From NCBI GenBank assembly GCA_014925825.1, contig JACGCK010000173.1, positions 31,027 through 95,026 on the forward strand: a stretch of DNA of 64,000 nucleotides, written 5' to 3'. The translations under genes were made by a program, and so were the position numbers. Numbering within the stretch: position 1 is the first letter of the stretch; each line of letters opens with the position of its first letter. Below, in pieces: positions 13,102 to 28,393 of this stretch. The DNA is from Pholiota molesta. Taxonomy: Eukaryota; Basidiomycota; Agaricomycetes; Agaricales; Strophariaceae. Under the pieces are notes generated by a model that saw only the letters and a program-made list of their open reading frames with translations, was not told the origin of the DNA and did no database searches.

Positions 13102-15010
13102 TTACAGGACTTTGACTGTGGTCTGGTTGATCTGCTCACTATCAGTATGTGTGATAGCGATCCTACGCTTGCTCCTGCTGAGATAAGGGCTGTCGTCGCT
13201 GTTACGGATGTAGTAAGCCCAGTCGGCAGCCGGGTCCACTTCCGTTTGGGAGAATCCGTTGCCCAAGTAGGCGAACCGATTTCCGATATACTTGAAGTCC
13301 CAATCGTCGAATCGAGGTTGCGCCATAGCTTCGAGGTAATGAATGGTGCTTCCGGTCCAGGTGACGATAACCTTGCCGTTCTTCTTGTACCAGGAGCCAC
13401 AGTCTTGGTCCCAGACGGTACCTTTCATGAATTTGTCACGGTGCTCGGAGAAGTCCTGGACAGCCTCGAGCTTGGGCATGAAGCTGTGGATATTCTCAGT
13501 TTGCCAGCGATCAATCATTTTCAATGCGTAATCAGCTTGCGCCTCTGCACCAACAACTCGTCAGGACTGGTAATTTTGAAGAGACGATGAAGCTTACCTA
13601 GAGCAGCGAGAACAGGTCCATTTCCGACGGGGCTGTTGGGTCCGCCGATCATGAAGTAGTTGGGATAATCATGAGCGGCAATACCCCAATACGCATCAGG
13701 GACGTCTGCCCAGACCTCGCGAAGATTCTTGCCGGAGGCTCCAATGACCGGGAAGCGAGGTCGGTATGAGACATCAAACCCGGTGGCACAGATCAGAACA
13801 TCAACGGGGTACTCTTCGCCGTTCAGACCGACAGGTCCGCGTTCATTGATTTTCTCGATGCCGCCGTAAGCAACTTCGACCTTTTCGGATCCAAGGGTCT
13901 CGAGATAGTTGACACCAGGAGTGATACGCTTGCAGCCAACGCCCCAGGAAGGAATGACGAGCTCTTCTAAAGTTTCATTGCGGAGCTTGTCCTTCATCAT
14001 CATCGTCATGCCGGCAGCAGTCGCTTTTTGTGTATCGGAATCGGCGATGAAAACGGGCCACAGACCACTGAAGCCAGTCTCTAATGCCTTGCGGTATTTG
14101 AGAAGTGCTTCTGGGTCCGATTCAAAGACGCGACGTTCCTCTTCAGTATAGATGTGTTGCTCTTGAGCCTGAACGGGAGAAACCCAGGTTGGGTGGCGGA
14201 TGAAGGTCGTGATTTTGCTAGCTTGGGAGCTAATCGCAGGAAGGACTTGAATTCCAGATGATCTAAAAGGAAAGAATTAGAATGAGTGCAAGTGTTTGTA
14301 GGATAACTTACCCATTGCCGATCAAACCAACGTGCTTTCCATTGAGGTCGATACTTTGATCCCAGTGAGCCGTGTGCAGGAGTTTACCCTTGTAATCGCG
14401 GAGACCCTCGATATCGGGCCACTTCCAGTTGTTCAACAGACCACCAGCGTTGATTAGGATATCGCAGGAATCGTGGATGGTAGTGCCGTCCGCTCCATTC
14501 TTGATGTCAACCTCCCATTTTGCGGCCTCGGCGTTCCACTTGGCGCCAGAAACTTCGTGGTTGAATTTGCAATATTTGTCGAGGTTGTACTTCGCAGAAA
14601 AGCTCTTGAAGTATTCGTAAATTTCTACAGAGCTGGCGTACACAGAAGACCAACTCGGGTTCGGTTCGAAGCTCCAAGTGTAAGTGTGTGCTGGAACGTC
14701 GCATGCACATCTACGAAAATAGAATATATCATCAAAACCATCGCTCTTAAAAGGCAAAAAAAAAAACAGCCCACCCTGGATATCTGTTCTCATACCAGGT
14801 GCCTCCAAGGTCGGGATTCTTTTCGTAGCAAACCAAGTCATAATTCGCGAAATTGCGTTGCAGTTTGTAGGCGACCAACAGACCAGATGCACCTGCGCCA
14901 ATGCAGATGACCTTCAGATGTTTTTCCTCGTGAATGGGACTACCCAGGCCTAATTGGGCGTGAATGGATTGAGGTGGAGAAGCAGTAACTGGGGCGTCGC
15001 CGTTGGCCAT
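13102..15010 (-). CDS. Flavin-dependent Baeyer-Villiger-type monooxygenase, copy B
   Basis: Paralogue of the gene at 10390-12313 with the same predicted chemistry. Motifs: VICIGAGASGLLVAY (FAD), DLGGTWYENRYPG (the usual GGTW form, where copy A has GVSGTW), fingerprint DYKGKLLHTAHWD, GLIGNGSSGIQ (NADPH), and ICATGFDVSYRPRFP. CDS: 14775-15010, 14312-14710, 13598-14262, 13102-13544 (complement). This is also exactly 580 residues. Exons 2 and 3 are 399 and 665 nt in both copies and all three introns sit at identical codon positions, so this is a clear tandem duplication. The internal GGTW and fingerprint motifs are slightly more canonical than in copy A. Substrate unknown. Confidence 0.92.
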
Positions 15011-16096
15011 AGCTGGAAATTTACGCAGACAGTGATATGGTGAATGGATTTGTACGTCCAGCTATATGTACGATGGACAGTGCAGATAGGCCCGGAACCT
15101 CTATGCAGACCTGGATACAAAGTCCTCAACACCGCGTCGGAACCGGGTGTGGGATCAAGACACCGAGTGGAAATCATTGAGCAAGGCGGATCGCTCTGAT
15201 TCCCAGACTGCCTTTTGAAGGTAGAAACGCCTGTACATTGAATGTGCCGCCTAGTTGTCAATCAAAATAGATGTAGATAGCGGAGCAGGAATGAGTAAGG
15301 GACTACGGGCGAACACTTCCAACGGTGAATAATAGGTATCCCAGAATCCGATGTACTGATTATTCAGATCAAAGTTAAATTGTTCCGCAAGAGGGAAGAT
15401 CTGCAAATGTGCCAGACTTTCATAACTATAACAAGAGATACATCTTGGTGAAGAGACAGTCAGGAGAGCCGGTGACATGGACCAAGGTCACCTATTGTTT
15501 CAATGCATGTACAAGGGAAGGCTAGAGGTTAACGCGGATTTACCACGTCTAGGCTATAAGTGCCTTCGAGGCCCTTTCTGCCGGATTACAAGCTTTCTAG
15601 CGATAAACAAGGAGATAGCAGACGAATAGCAGGTGAAATTCATCGGGTAAAGGCAAGATGAAGCGGAAGATTAGAGAGATTAACTCTGGTAGATGTTGCT
15701 CTGGTACCACTTTTGTGGTTGAAATCTACCGAAGCGAAGTATTGAGAAACACGTAGCCAAAGAGTTTGTTTGGCAGAGTCAAGCGGCGGTGGTAAACAGT
15801 TGCTACTAAAACGGGTTCTTTACTATTATTTGTTATGTGGCATCAAGCCAACCGTAACGAACTTTCTCAACTTCACTACATTCCGCTCAATAAAATTCGT
15901 CGGCGCAACACGAGCTATAGGATTTTGATTTATAGATTTGGCCGATTTAAGACATTGAATCAATGCTACTACTCTAAAATGATATTGTAATTAAGATGAT
16001 GACATCGATGTTAAATAACTTGAAGTCGAAGTCACGGTCCGAATCCACCAGAATCTCAGGTGAAGCAAGTGCCACATAGATATACGTGCTTCCATA
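15011..16096. other. Intergenic region
   Basis: Contains the promoter of monooxygenase copy B at its left end and the 3' flank of the membrane-protein gene at its right end. No gene, RNA or repeat could be supported. Confidence 0.5.
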
Positions 16097-16918
16097 TCAA
16101 TCGTCGGATACTATGAAGTACAGAAAGGAAGGAAGAAGAACAAAGCCGCATGTAAAAGACATCACAATTGCAATTGAAAGCGTCTCTTGTAGCAATATGA
16201 ATGTCAAGAGAAGGATCGCAAGGCATATAATTCCGCCATAAAAGCAGATCACCCCTAGATAACAGTCAATCGATTTCGATCAGCTGAAGATACACCTGAT
16301 AATCAAAGCCGCTAAGCACGTATCGGCAATAAGTAACTTACAATGCCATATGAGATATTTCCAACTCTTTCCTGCGCCATAATGTTGTAAAAGCGCCATT
16401 TCTGTTCCCCCAAACTGTCCTATCGGTATGTTGCGTCGTCGAGCTGCTACAATTGTCAGTGAACCCATTTTATCAATTATGATAAAAGCGCCAATTGTAG
16501 CCCCAATATTCAGGAATAATGCGCCATAGCATATTGCAAGGACTGTATCTCTAGCCCCTTGCGATGTCGGTCGCCTATTGTAATTCATGGGGTCACGAAA
16601 GTAGCTGAATAGCTGCGCCGCCACACCAGCTAAAAGACCTGACTTGGATATGGTCATTGACTCATTCAAATAACGAGGTTAAGAACCATCTACGTTGATG
16701 AGAACTCACTACAACAGCACTCCCTTGGCATGTGAGTTGCCAACCATTCTTGACAGCTTCAACTGTAGACGGAAGTGAATCTATCCGATGAAATATATCA
16801 ATTTTACGGCCTCGTGGATAGGGAATTCAATCCACGGAATGCGCGCCTGGTCGAGTTAAAATCTGTAGCCACACGTACGATTCACATCAATTGCTGTTGA
16901 AGTCCTTCTTGCCGACAT
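16097..16918 (-). CDS. Small multi-pass membrane protein, family member 1
   Basis: Unknown function; one of four paralogues in the window (others at 38325, 40415 and 42256). CDS: 16879-16918, 16710-16780, 16342-16642, 16097-16254 (complement), 189 residues. Exon 2 is 71 nt, as in all family members. Family landmarks: SLPSTVEAVKNGWQLT; FRDPMNYNRRPTSQGA; the hydrophobic span YGALFLNIGATIGAFIIIDKMGSL; GGTEMALLQHYGAGKSWKY; and two C-terminal hydrophobic spans beginning WVICFYGGIICLAILL. I count about three to four membrane helices. Exon 1 (start at 16918) is the least certain because it differs from the other copies (MSARRTST... rather than M(A/T)TRAA). This copy sits 21 kb from the other three. 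Confidence 0.72.
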
Positions 16919-17773
16919 ATCAGTAAATTCTCGATATCCCGATCGAGTGGGAGAGGTAGGTGGCATGCAACTGACTGACTGAAATGTAGATTGCTCCTGC
17001 TGCAATCCGACGAGGTTGCCAAAATCAAACTTTTTCGCCTTCAGGTTCGTTTTACATATGGACATGCATTATACGCGTGTTCTTTTATAAGAACGTTTCA
17101 CACAGTCGACAGCCTTAAGGCGTCCGCATTGCATAAGTAGGTCGTGATCGTGACGGTGATCAACCGGTGTCGGCTGACTAGCGCTGGCGCTTATGGAGAG
17201 CAATTTCTCGGATGGGTATACATCTAGGCGGTGCCACAGTCTCACGGTCCGGCGCTTGTTCATTGGCAGGACATATGTGCATGCAATACATGACCGGATG
17301 GTTAGCGCTTGATAACATTACTTACGTTCTGACACGACCCATATGCATGTTTCAAAGCAGGAGTATGAACTCAAGCCAAAGCACCTGCTGCTCCTTCATT
17401 AATGGTATTTTAGCGCCGATGGAAGCCAACTAAACAAAGAAAGGGGATGTGCACAAATGAATAGAATGGAGCCTCTGAGATTCAAATTTTTCTTATGAAT
17501 GGATTTTAGAGCGCCCTGGACAAAATATTGAATATCTTCTGTTTCATGAATCCAGTCACGGCGTCGAAGGGGTTTTCACAATCAACAGATGCAAATTGAT
17601 GTGGTAGACACACGCCTGAATGTGTACTCCAATTAGACCAGATGTCCATAAGATTTCCCATTTTCCAATAAAAAAGACTATAGGTATATATACAAAAGAG
17701 TGTTTGATTAATATGCTTAGAGAGGAAGACAATCCTCAACTGAATGGTCGAGGACAATACCAAGATCGGTCCT
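16919..17773. other. Intergenic region between membrane-protein gene 1 and XPB
   Basis: Contains a GGCGCTTATGG at about 17186-17196, a partial match to the 15-bp motif found upstream of the other three family members. Otherwise I see no gene. Confidence 0.45.
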
Positions 17774-21151
<3,378 letters not shown>

Positions 21152-22470
21152 AATACTGAATGATCAAACTATTCCACGAAAAACCCTTCGTTAGTCGATT
21201 AGCGGGCCAAAACGAGGACCAGATGCTGGTAGCCACTGAGAAAGATGGGCGAGCTTGACGTTGTTCTAGCTCCCATGACAAATCGTACAAAATAGAACTC
21301 CGCAGATGACTCCGATTCAACGCGCTGCTCGTTCACTCAGCTTCGCCCCATTGACTCGGACTTGACTCATCCACCTCGTTCCCGCTCTGCTTGTATCCTT
21401 TCGCACCATGACGCGATATATGGCTAATGTTAACTGGAAGGCTTGGTATTATTCATATTTATATGCTCGGCTCGAGATAATGATCCTGAATCCTGCCTAC
21501 CTACTACTGGTCACCACAGAGTGCAAGGCTTCAAATGGAAGGATTATGCAGAATTTCTCTGGTTCCTCCCCTTTATCCTGGATTTCCAAACTTGGAATAT
21601 CTCGTCTCTGTTCCACTTGGTGTTGAAATAATCTCCATTCCTTCCGCGCTAATGAGAACTTGATCGTTTATCACGTAGTGGTCTAATTTTCCCACTATTG
21701 AGTCGCGTTGAATCCTCTCCGCATCTTTGGCATCTCGCAGTTGAAAAATACGCCCCAAGTGTTCCGAACGCACTAGGTGTATCGCTCCTACCGGCGTGTT
21801 TGTCTTATCAACAAAGGCTGCAAGTCACATAACATGACCACGATCATAGCGCATGGCGTCCAATACTCCAGATCCTACGTTGAGGCATCGGTCATGTTCC
21901 TATGCTTTGGATGCTGTCAATTACTCCAAATATCGTAACTCTCATAGATCTGCTGGGAAATTTCTCATTTGCGGCGTCTCACATTGACTGGACGCAAGTT
22001 TTCATCGTGTTGATAGACGCTCTCTGCGGAATCGAATCAAAACATCGTCGGCGCTCCGTTCATGTAGCAAGCTTTCCAATGGGCCCGATAACTTGCGTCT
22101 GGTTCCTTTTTGGTGATTTCTACGTTATCGATGGTCCCTCAAGCCTCGTGCTATCGGCTAGTTATGTGCATGAGGTTCATTCGTGGCTGCGCCCAATCAA
22201 CATTCCGCGCGTCTCCGCATCAGAGTGGACTAGAAAGTTCCAATCCTGTGACTGACCTCATTCTCGATGCATGTTTTCATTGACTGCGTTTCCTGGCCGC
22301 CTGCCTTCGATGCCAATTGATTGCAATACATTGCTCAAGCGCCCGCTCCGATAGTTTAGATCCTCCGAATACGCAACGTTGCGAATCGGTTATATTTATC
22401 GAGGCAGATTCTTGTATTTAAATAAGGCAGCCCGGAGTTCTCAGTTGTCATTGACACCACTCTTCCAACC
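21152..22470. other. Intergenic region between divergent genes
   Basis: Upstream region shared by XPB (minus) and the 22471 gene (plus). It holds no recognised gene, but has a minus-strand stretch with protein-like composition (listed separately) and a plus-strand open frame at 21902-22255 without recognisable similarity. Confidence 0.4.
21573..21830 (-). other. Possible orphan coding remnant
   Basis: A minus-strand frame reads roughly FVDKTNTPVGAIHLVRSEHL, GRIFQLRDAKDAERIQRDSI, VGKLDHYVINDQVLISAEGM and ends FGNPG-stop at 21573. The amino-acid composition looks coding and a GT...AG pair could precede it, but I cannot join it to convincing upstream exons and recognise no family. It may be the 3' end of a decayed gene or chance. 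Confidence 0.25.
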
Positions 22471-24214
22471 ATGTCTACCAGCTCGTCTCAATCTCCTGCG
22501 CCAGAGTTCGATTTGACTATCAAGGGAGAATTGGACAAAATTAAAGGTTACAAGGAAAAATTCCCCGCTGCCAACCTTCTCTATGCTATCCTCCGATACC
22601 TCTCTGTGAATGTGAACAGCGCTGAGCGGAACATCCACACTTCGGCGCAGGTCCTCATCCGGGCGAACAAGCTCTATGAGGCCATTATTCAGTCCATGGA
22701 TACGCTGGACAAGTCCAGCCTCGACGATTTAGAGAAGAACTGGGCTCTTTTCGACAACTATACCACAGTCATTCCTCTGTTGGAACGGTATGCACAACCC
22801 GAATTACTTTCGCGGACCATTCTGACTCTTTCTTTAGAATTCTTTGAATGTCGCAAGTAACACGGAGAAGCGATCGCACACTCCTCCGGCTACAACCACA
22901 CAGGAGGCCGTGCAACATATAGCGACATGGCTAGCAGACAGAAATGCGTTGAAAGAAGCTCTTGAAAGTCTGAAGGCAAACGCACTCCACCAAGTTCGCA
23001 TTTATCTTCTTCCTCTTAACATATTTGACTAATACGCGTTTCAGAACGTCCCAGATGAAAGCGTCAAGCTTATTGCCGCCGACCACATAGTGCACCGCAA
23101 AAAGGACGATGACTCTACCTTGAGAGTTCTGCATGCATTTATCGCGAAGTCCAAACTATTGGACACTCACATTATCCAACGGTTCGTACCGGTGTAAAAT
23201 TTCGCGTATCACCTAGTCTGACTTATCTGCATAATTAGACGCGGCCCCTGGGTTACCGAGGTCAAGGCATTAGTCAAGGAACTTATCGAAAAGTTGGCAC
23301 AGAAGCCTGGCTCTGAAGTGCGTTGTTCCACCTTTCTGGAATCTTTTTTGATATTGAATCGCATGAATATAGGACGTCAGCGGCGTCGTGGTTAGGACGG
23401 TCATGACGGCCTACATACCGTTCTCCGTGATTGCTTCTTCAACCACGACTGCCCCTTGGCAGGCATATCTGAGGACCAACGAAATCTGGGTGACTCTCAA
23501 AGAGTAATTGCCTTCTTAGTAGTCTTTTTCATGTCATTGATGTCCACTGCCTCCATAGTCTATTGACGAAAGTCAAGGGATTTACCGAGAAGCCGGCCGC
23601 TGTCGCGACTTTGGACGCGGACTTCGATAAAATGGAAAAACTCCTGCTCAAATTGACCGACACTGTTGTTGAAACGGCCGACGAGATGTTGCAACTCATC
23701 AAACTTGCGGCTCGCATCCACCGGCCATACAGCGGTCGAACAGCGGCTCTGGTTAAGACCGTCTACTCCGTCGATCAAGCCTCCCGCAAGAACACTGCAC
23801 TCACGGTGCCTCGTCATAACCTCAAATTGTATGGATTTTTTCCTATCTTATTCTCTCAATGATTTGCTTATACGGCATATAGGTACATGCAAGCGGCACT
23901 TGATTACCTCACCACGATCAAGACCTCGGCATATGATCTCAGCACGTTCTCGTTGGACTCTCCAGAATACAAAGACCGGAAAGGGGAGCACGAGAAGTTG
24001 TTCAAAGAAACTTCGCCCCTATACACGAGCTGCAACGTAAATATCAACTATTTTGCTGTTTTCTTTGCATTGATATTGATACACAACTCAACAGGTCCCA
24101 ACTGCTGACTGGAACAACCAGAACGTCGCCTACACGGCTGCAGTTTCTGTCGATGAGACGAACGTCAAAGATGCCCAGGGAAAGTTATTCCCAGCCGCCG
24201 GAGGCAACTCTTGA
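22471..24214 (+). CDS. Uncharacterised helical protein of 447 residues
   Basis: I do not recognise the family. Eight exons sum to a clean frame: 22471-22787, 22858-22993, 23045-23181, 23239-23317, 23373-23503, 23559-23828, 23883-24036, 24095-24214. The product (MSTSSSQSPAPEFDLTIKGE...) is rich in Leu, Ala, Lys and Glu and looks largely alpha-helical and soluble, with no signal peptide or membrane span. The first intron needs the acceptor AAG at 22855-22857: the stronger-looking TTTAG at 22837 would place a stop immediately after the junction, so this boundary is the least certain. The ATG lies about 30 bp downstream of the AT-rich leader, with no competing upstream ATG in frame. Confidence 0.8.
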
Positions 24215-24635
24215 TTTCTCATCGCAGAGGGCCGCCCTAGTCCATAGGACAAATCAAGTGTCAGGGCTTCGTATTTCTGTCTTTGATCTTGCCATAGTCG
24301 ATTTCTATCTTTCGCATGCTACGAGCCTTTTGCTTCTTCATTTCAATGCGCCTCATTACCAATACATGTTGATACCGGTATACCACAATAGCATTTTTTT
24401 TTCCTTCATTCCGATACCATGCCTCAACAAAGCCTCGTCTTTCTTCTTCGACTGTCGCCAAGAAACAACGTAAGACTTCTCGTCTACGTCGATGAAGTTT
24501 CCTCTCTAGATGACGGGATTCACATCACGCTCGTTCTCGCCGTGTTTGAGCAATTAATGTAATTAAAATAGATAAGCTGTACCGCATGTCCAACTACCCC
24601 AACTATGCCCCACTCGACCATGCACCAACACACGT
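24215..24635. other. Intergenic, between convergent 3' ends
   Basis: Shared 3' flank of the 447-residue protein gene (plus) and the mL44 gene (minus). No gene seen. Confidence 0.5.
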
Positions 24636-25865
24636 TTATGCAGGGATTCTGCTCCTGCCTGAGCTTGCGTATAGAATCTCACTAGCCACAATTTCTGGCG
24701 CGATGTATTTGCCCTCGGGGCCAGGAGTGAAAATGTTGCCTTTCACGGAAGGGAAGGTCGATGATGGGAGTTGTAGAGCATCTTCGGGTCTTTGGGTGAG
24801 GTATATACGCATCAGAGCATCTTCCGCCGCCTACAAGAATAACACACACACATATTCAGATTTGTGAGGACGAAGAACGAAGGAAGAGAAAGGACATACG
24901 CGATATTCGGCCATCCTCAGTGATGCGCCGAAACCCTCACCAAGCTGGTCGGCGCCAGAGAAGATACCCACAACAAATACAGGCGAATTCGAAAAACGAC
25001 CTGTCTCTTTCAAAAGTCTGCAATCAAACAACGAATATTAAATGCCGTCCTGAAAAATGCCAGTAAAACAACGTACCTTGATTTTGGAGGCTCACGTTCG
25101 TATTTTTGGACCATCTCGAGCAGAGACTTTTTGGGGTTGAAGAATTTCAGCATCTTGCGGAGATCAACTTGGCGAGTGAGGAAATGTGTGTGTACGAAGT
25201 CCCGGGCGGCAGGCAGCGAACGCTCTTGATAGATGAGGGCCGTTAGTGAACGTGGTATAGAGGCCATGGCGTCGGCGTGGAGTACAGGAGCAGCGTCTAT
25301 CGTTTCACGCTGCACAGCAGAACAACAAGGTTAGGAAGAGGGTATAGAATTGCAGCGTAAGACATACTGATCGATGCCACCGTAGCAGTGGTGTAGCACC
25401 CATTTCTCGCGCGACGCTTTCACAAGTACCAGGACCGACGTGCGCGCTGACGGCCGCCTTCATGACGCGTGTGGGAAGGTAGGGATACTTTGCATGGATG
25501 TATTCAGTGGCGAAAAGACCCATGAGTGAGTTGCCGATCGTCGCGAGCTGCGCGTTCGTCTTAGGTTCGGGTTTCGTGGGGTAATGTTGGCGGAAGAGTG
25601 TTAGAAAGGAAGAGTGCGTGCATGCCTGCCGGATGACGTCGTGCGAGGAGAAGATAGACGCGAGCCCTATGCGGTGGGCGAAGGCGACGAGGGCGGTGGA
25701 AGGTGCGGGTTGAAGATGGGCCCAGTTCTCCGGATTGAAAGTGTCGCTGGCAAAGGCCTCTTTCTTCTTGAGGGCTTCGGAAGGGGGGAAAGTGGCGACA
25801 GTAGAGGGGGGCACGGAAGCTAGCTTCGCCGCCGTCGACACAAGACGCCTCTGGACATGGTTCAT
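24636..25865 (-). CDS. MRPL3: Mitochondrial large ribosomal subunit protein mL44 (yeast Mrpl3), RNase III-like
   Basis: Structural protein of the mitochondrial 54S subunit, built from an RNase III fold followed by a dsRNA-binding domain. The N-terminus MNHVQRRLVSTAAKLASV looks like a mitochondrial presequence (Arg-rich, no acid). The RNase III-like part includes RQACTHSSFL and ATIGNSLMGLFATEYIHAKY; the catalytic acids of true RNase III are not evident, as expected for this family. The C-terminal dsRBD-like segment includes FVVGIFSGADQLGEGFGASL and RMAEYRAAEDALMRIYL. CDS: 25368-25865, 25077-25309, 24900-25017, 24636-24830 (complement), 347 residues. Upstream in-frame codons exist but the presequence argues for the ATG at 25865. 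Confidence 0.9.
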
Positions 25866-26700
25866 TGGCGGCGAGCGAATGCGGGAAATGTGGGGAGGGG
25901 AACGGAAGAGACGACGTCGACGCCCAAATTTTTGGTTGCCTCTTTCGGCAATGTCCGGATACAGCCCTGAGCGCTTGAGCACCGTATCTGCCTCTAACCA
26001 ATTCCGCATTCCAGAACAATGGTTTATTTTGATATTTGATTTTAACGATTTACTTGTTTTGAAATTAAAACAGTCGAAAATGAACTTGAAGGTCAACCAG
26101 CGAGCATTAAGTAATTACAGAATTATTGGAAGGGCTAGTCACTTGGACCGGCATGTGCCACAAATGTGCCATGTCAGAACGACTACTTGGACTTGAAAGT
26201 AGTAAATGCGTTAAGTGGCGCAATATAATATTGACTGCGGGTTATAACTTGAGCAGAGAATGAGAGTTACCGAGTAATTAATCAAAGTTCAGGCTTTCAC
26301 TGGCAAACGTCCGAGTGAAGCCTTTGAAGCTTTGAAGCTCGATGTTCAGATGACATACACACACCTTCTGAATAGACAGGTGCTTGGATGTATCGTTATC
26401 TGGCTGCGCACTAATTAGCTTTGCCACTTCCATTGCGATTAATGTCCTATACCCGCTTTACCTTCATATTAGTTCATGCTTACGCGCAGAGGAAGGTGTA
26501 CTATAGCTCCCAATGATGTTCTGTCAATGGAAGGCTGCCGGGAAGGCGCCGGAATACTGCCGAATATATATAGGAATATCGGCATGGTCCAATAGACAGT
26601 AGCTGCATTAGTCGGACCCATCCATCGGTAGTGCCACTATTACAACCATTAGCTAAGCTACCGGCACCCCGAGCGTAGCCGGGAAACGCCGGTCGCGGCG
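25866..26700. other. Intergenic region between mL44 and the retroelement
   Basis: Promoter side of the mL44 gene, then AT-rich spacer. The left boundary of the retroelement is not obvious. A near-palindrome TGCCGAATAT...ATATCGGCA sits at about 26561-26586. I see no gene. Confidence 0.4.
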
Positions 26701-26709
26701 TCCAGCTGA

Positions 26710-26763
26710 GCGGCAAGTGATGCAGAGCAAGTTTTCCTCTGACTGCCTCTGCATCATTGCCGC
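26710..26763. repeat. Inverted repeat (stem-loop) upstream of the retroelement ORF1
   Basis: Left arm gcggcaagtgatgcagag (26710-26727) and right arm ctctgcatcattgccgc (26747-26763) are reverse complements except for one unpaired base, with a 19-nt loop. It lies about 120 bp before ORF1. It could belong to the element's terminal or internal complementary regions, which DIRS-type elements use for circularisation, or could be a transcript hairpin. Confidence 0.55.
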
Positions 26764-26883
26764 CGTCGACGTCGTCCCCTTCCGCTCGTTTACAGTACCA
26801 TTCATTTCATTAGCCATACCTTATCAACACCAGTAACCTCTCTAAACTCTCATCACCACCAACCTATACTCTAAGTCCTCAAG

Positions 26884-28275
26884 ATGACCGACAATAATCT
26901 CCATGGCCTAGCTCTCCCACCCCCTGGTGGCAGAGGCAACACTGCGCGCCCCCCTGGCGCACCTCTCACACCTCCTTCCACTGCTCCCGGCCCTGCTCGG
27001 GCACCTGCTCCTGCGCCCGAACCTGCACCTGCACCCACCGTCGACGCGGTTCCTCAGCCCGGTGCCCCCGCCACCGCGGACCCACCGGCACCTATCGATG
27101 CCACCGCCGCTGCCCTTCAGGCTCGCATCACCGCCCTCGAGACTCTCCTAGCAGCCGAGAGGGACAGAGGAGGTGCTCCTTGGGCTGGCCACGGGGCAAT
27201 CGCTTCCTTGGAAGCCCCCGCGCCGAAGGATTCTCCTCGTAAGGTTGTTCTTCCAGACATCGTGCCCGGTTTCAAAGCGAATGCACTCGATAGTGGTGAG
27301 TCTCCATTTGCTCCTACCTGCCTCCTCCTACCTGCTACCTGCCTTCCCGCCTTCCCAACGCTTTCATGCGCTGCTCCTTGCCGTATACCTTGCCTTTTCC
27401 GCCTTCTGCCTGCCTGCCTGCCGTTGTCCTGCCGTCCCTAACCTACCTCTCCTTATCCAGTGATCCCCCCTCGTGTGGATCAAGCCTTTGCCGCCTTCCA
27501 TTACGTGCCATACACCGCCCTCTCTCGCTCCGCGCGATCCAAGGCCCTTAGTGGGGATGCCGAAGTTGTCATCACAAATGGCACCCTTGTTGCGAAAGGT
27601 CTCGACAAGTCAGGTGAAGCCTCAATCTCCATCTTGGAATGGATTGACGCTGCCGCCATTGCTGTTCGTCGCACCCGCGTCTTCCATGGCGACGCCCGTG
27701 CTCACGCCCTGGAAGAGCACCATAAAGTGGTGTCTCAGCTTGGGGCCACCTATGGCTGGCCCGTCGCCGTTCAGTATGACATCCAGCAACGTGGGGCCTC
27801 TGCCAGCGTGCACACGCATGACTTATCCACCTTGGATGAGAAGGCCCTCACTCTTGCCATTGGGAAAGTCACCATAGCAGCTGCTAATGCTGCCAGCGCC
27901 ACAGTATCTCACCAGCCAGGCCCTTCACCTAAACGTGCCTTTCCATATGCTTCCTCAGCAGACCGCCAGCCGCGCCGCCAAGCCCCTGCCTCCTCTTCCC
28001 CCCAGGGTGGCCAACCACGTTGCTTTCGGTGTGGCGACCTTGGGCATTTACCCAGAAACTGTGCGGCCACTTCCACCAAGGCTGGCCGTAGCCCCGCTGC
28101 CCTCTCCTCTGACCCAAAATCCCCCAATGGTCTCTTATCCCCTGATGGCAGTGCCTTCTGCTTCCTCTTCGCTTCTGCCACCTGTCTCCGTGGCGCCGGC
28201 TGTAGCTTCTACCACGGCTGCTCCATCTGCCAAAGCACCAGCCATGGAGCCCGAGGCTGCCCTTCCTGCCTCTGA
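26884..28275 (+). CDS. Retroelement ORF1: gag-like protein with CCHC zinc knuckle
   Basis: Putative nucleic-acid-binding structural protein of the element. The start MTDNNLHGLALPPP is followed by a Pro/Ala-rich low-complexity region and a short leucine-rich helix (ARITALETLLAAERD). An intron is likely at 27296-27460 (GTGAGT...ATCCAG), joining ALDS to VIPPRVDQAF; the spliced product is 408 residues. The C-terminus has CFRCGDLGHLPRNC (CX2CX4HX4C) and then a second Cys/His cluster (CLRGAGCSFYHGCSIC...HGARGCPSC), a pairing I associate with DIRS-type gag proteins in fungi. ORF2 overlaps its 3' end in another frame. Confidence 0.75.
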
Positions 28276-28393
28276 TCCACGCCGTGTATGCACTCCTCTC
28301 CTTCCAGACCGGATTGAGGGGCTTCTGCGCTCGCTGGGCATTCTTGATGCCTGGCAGCATGTGGTTAATGGTATCCGTCACGGTTTTAGCGTA

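Noticed and set aside
21902..22255. Plus-strand open frame of 117 codons in the XPB upstream region
   Set aside because: Composition is plausible, but there is no known similarity, no ATG context and no linked exons.
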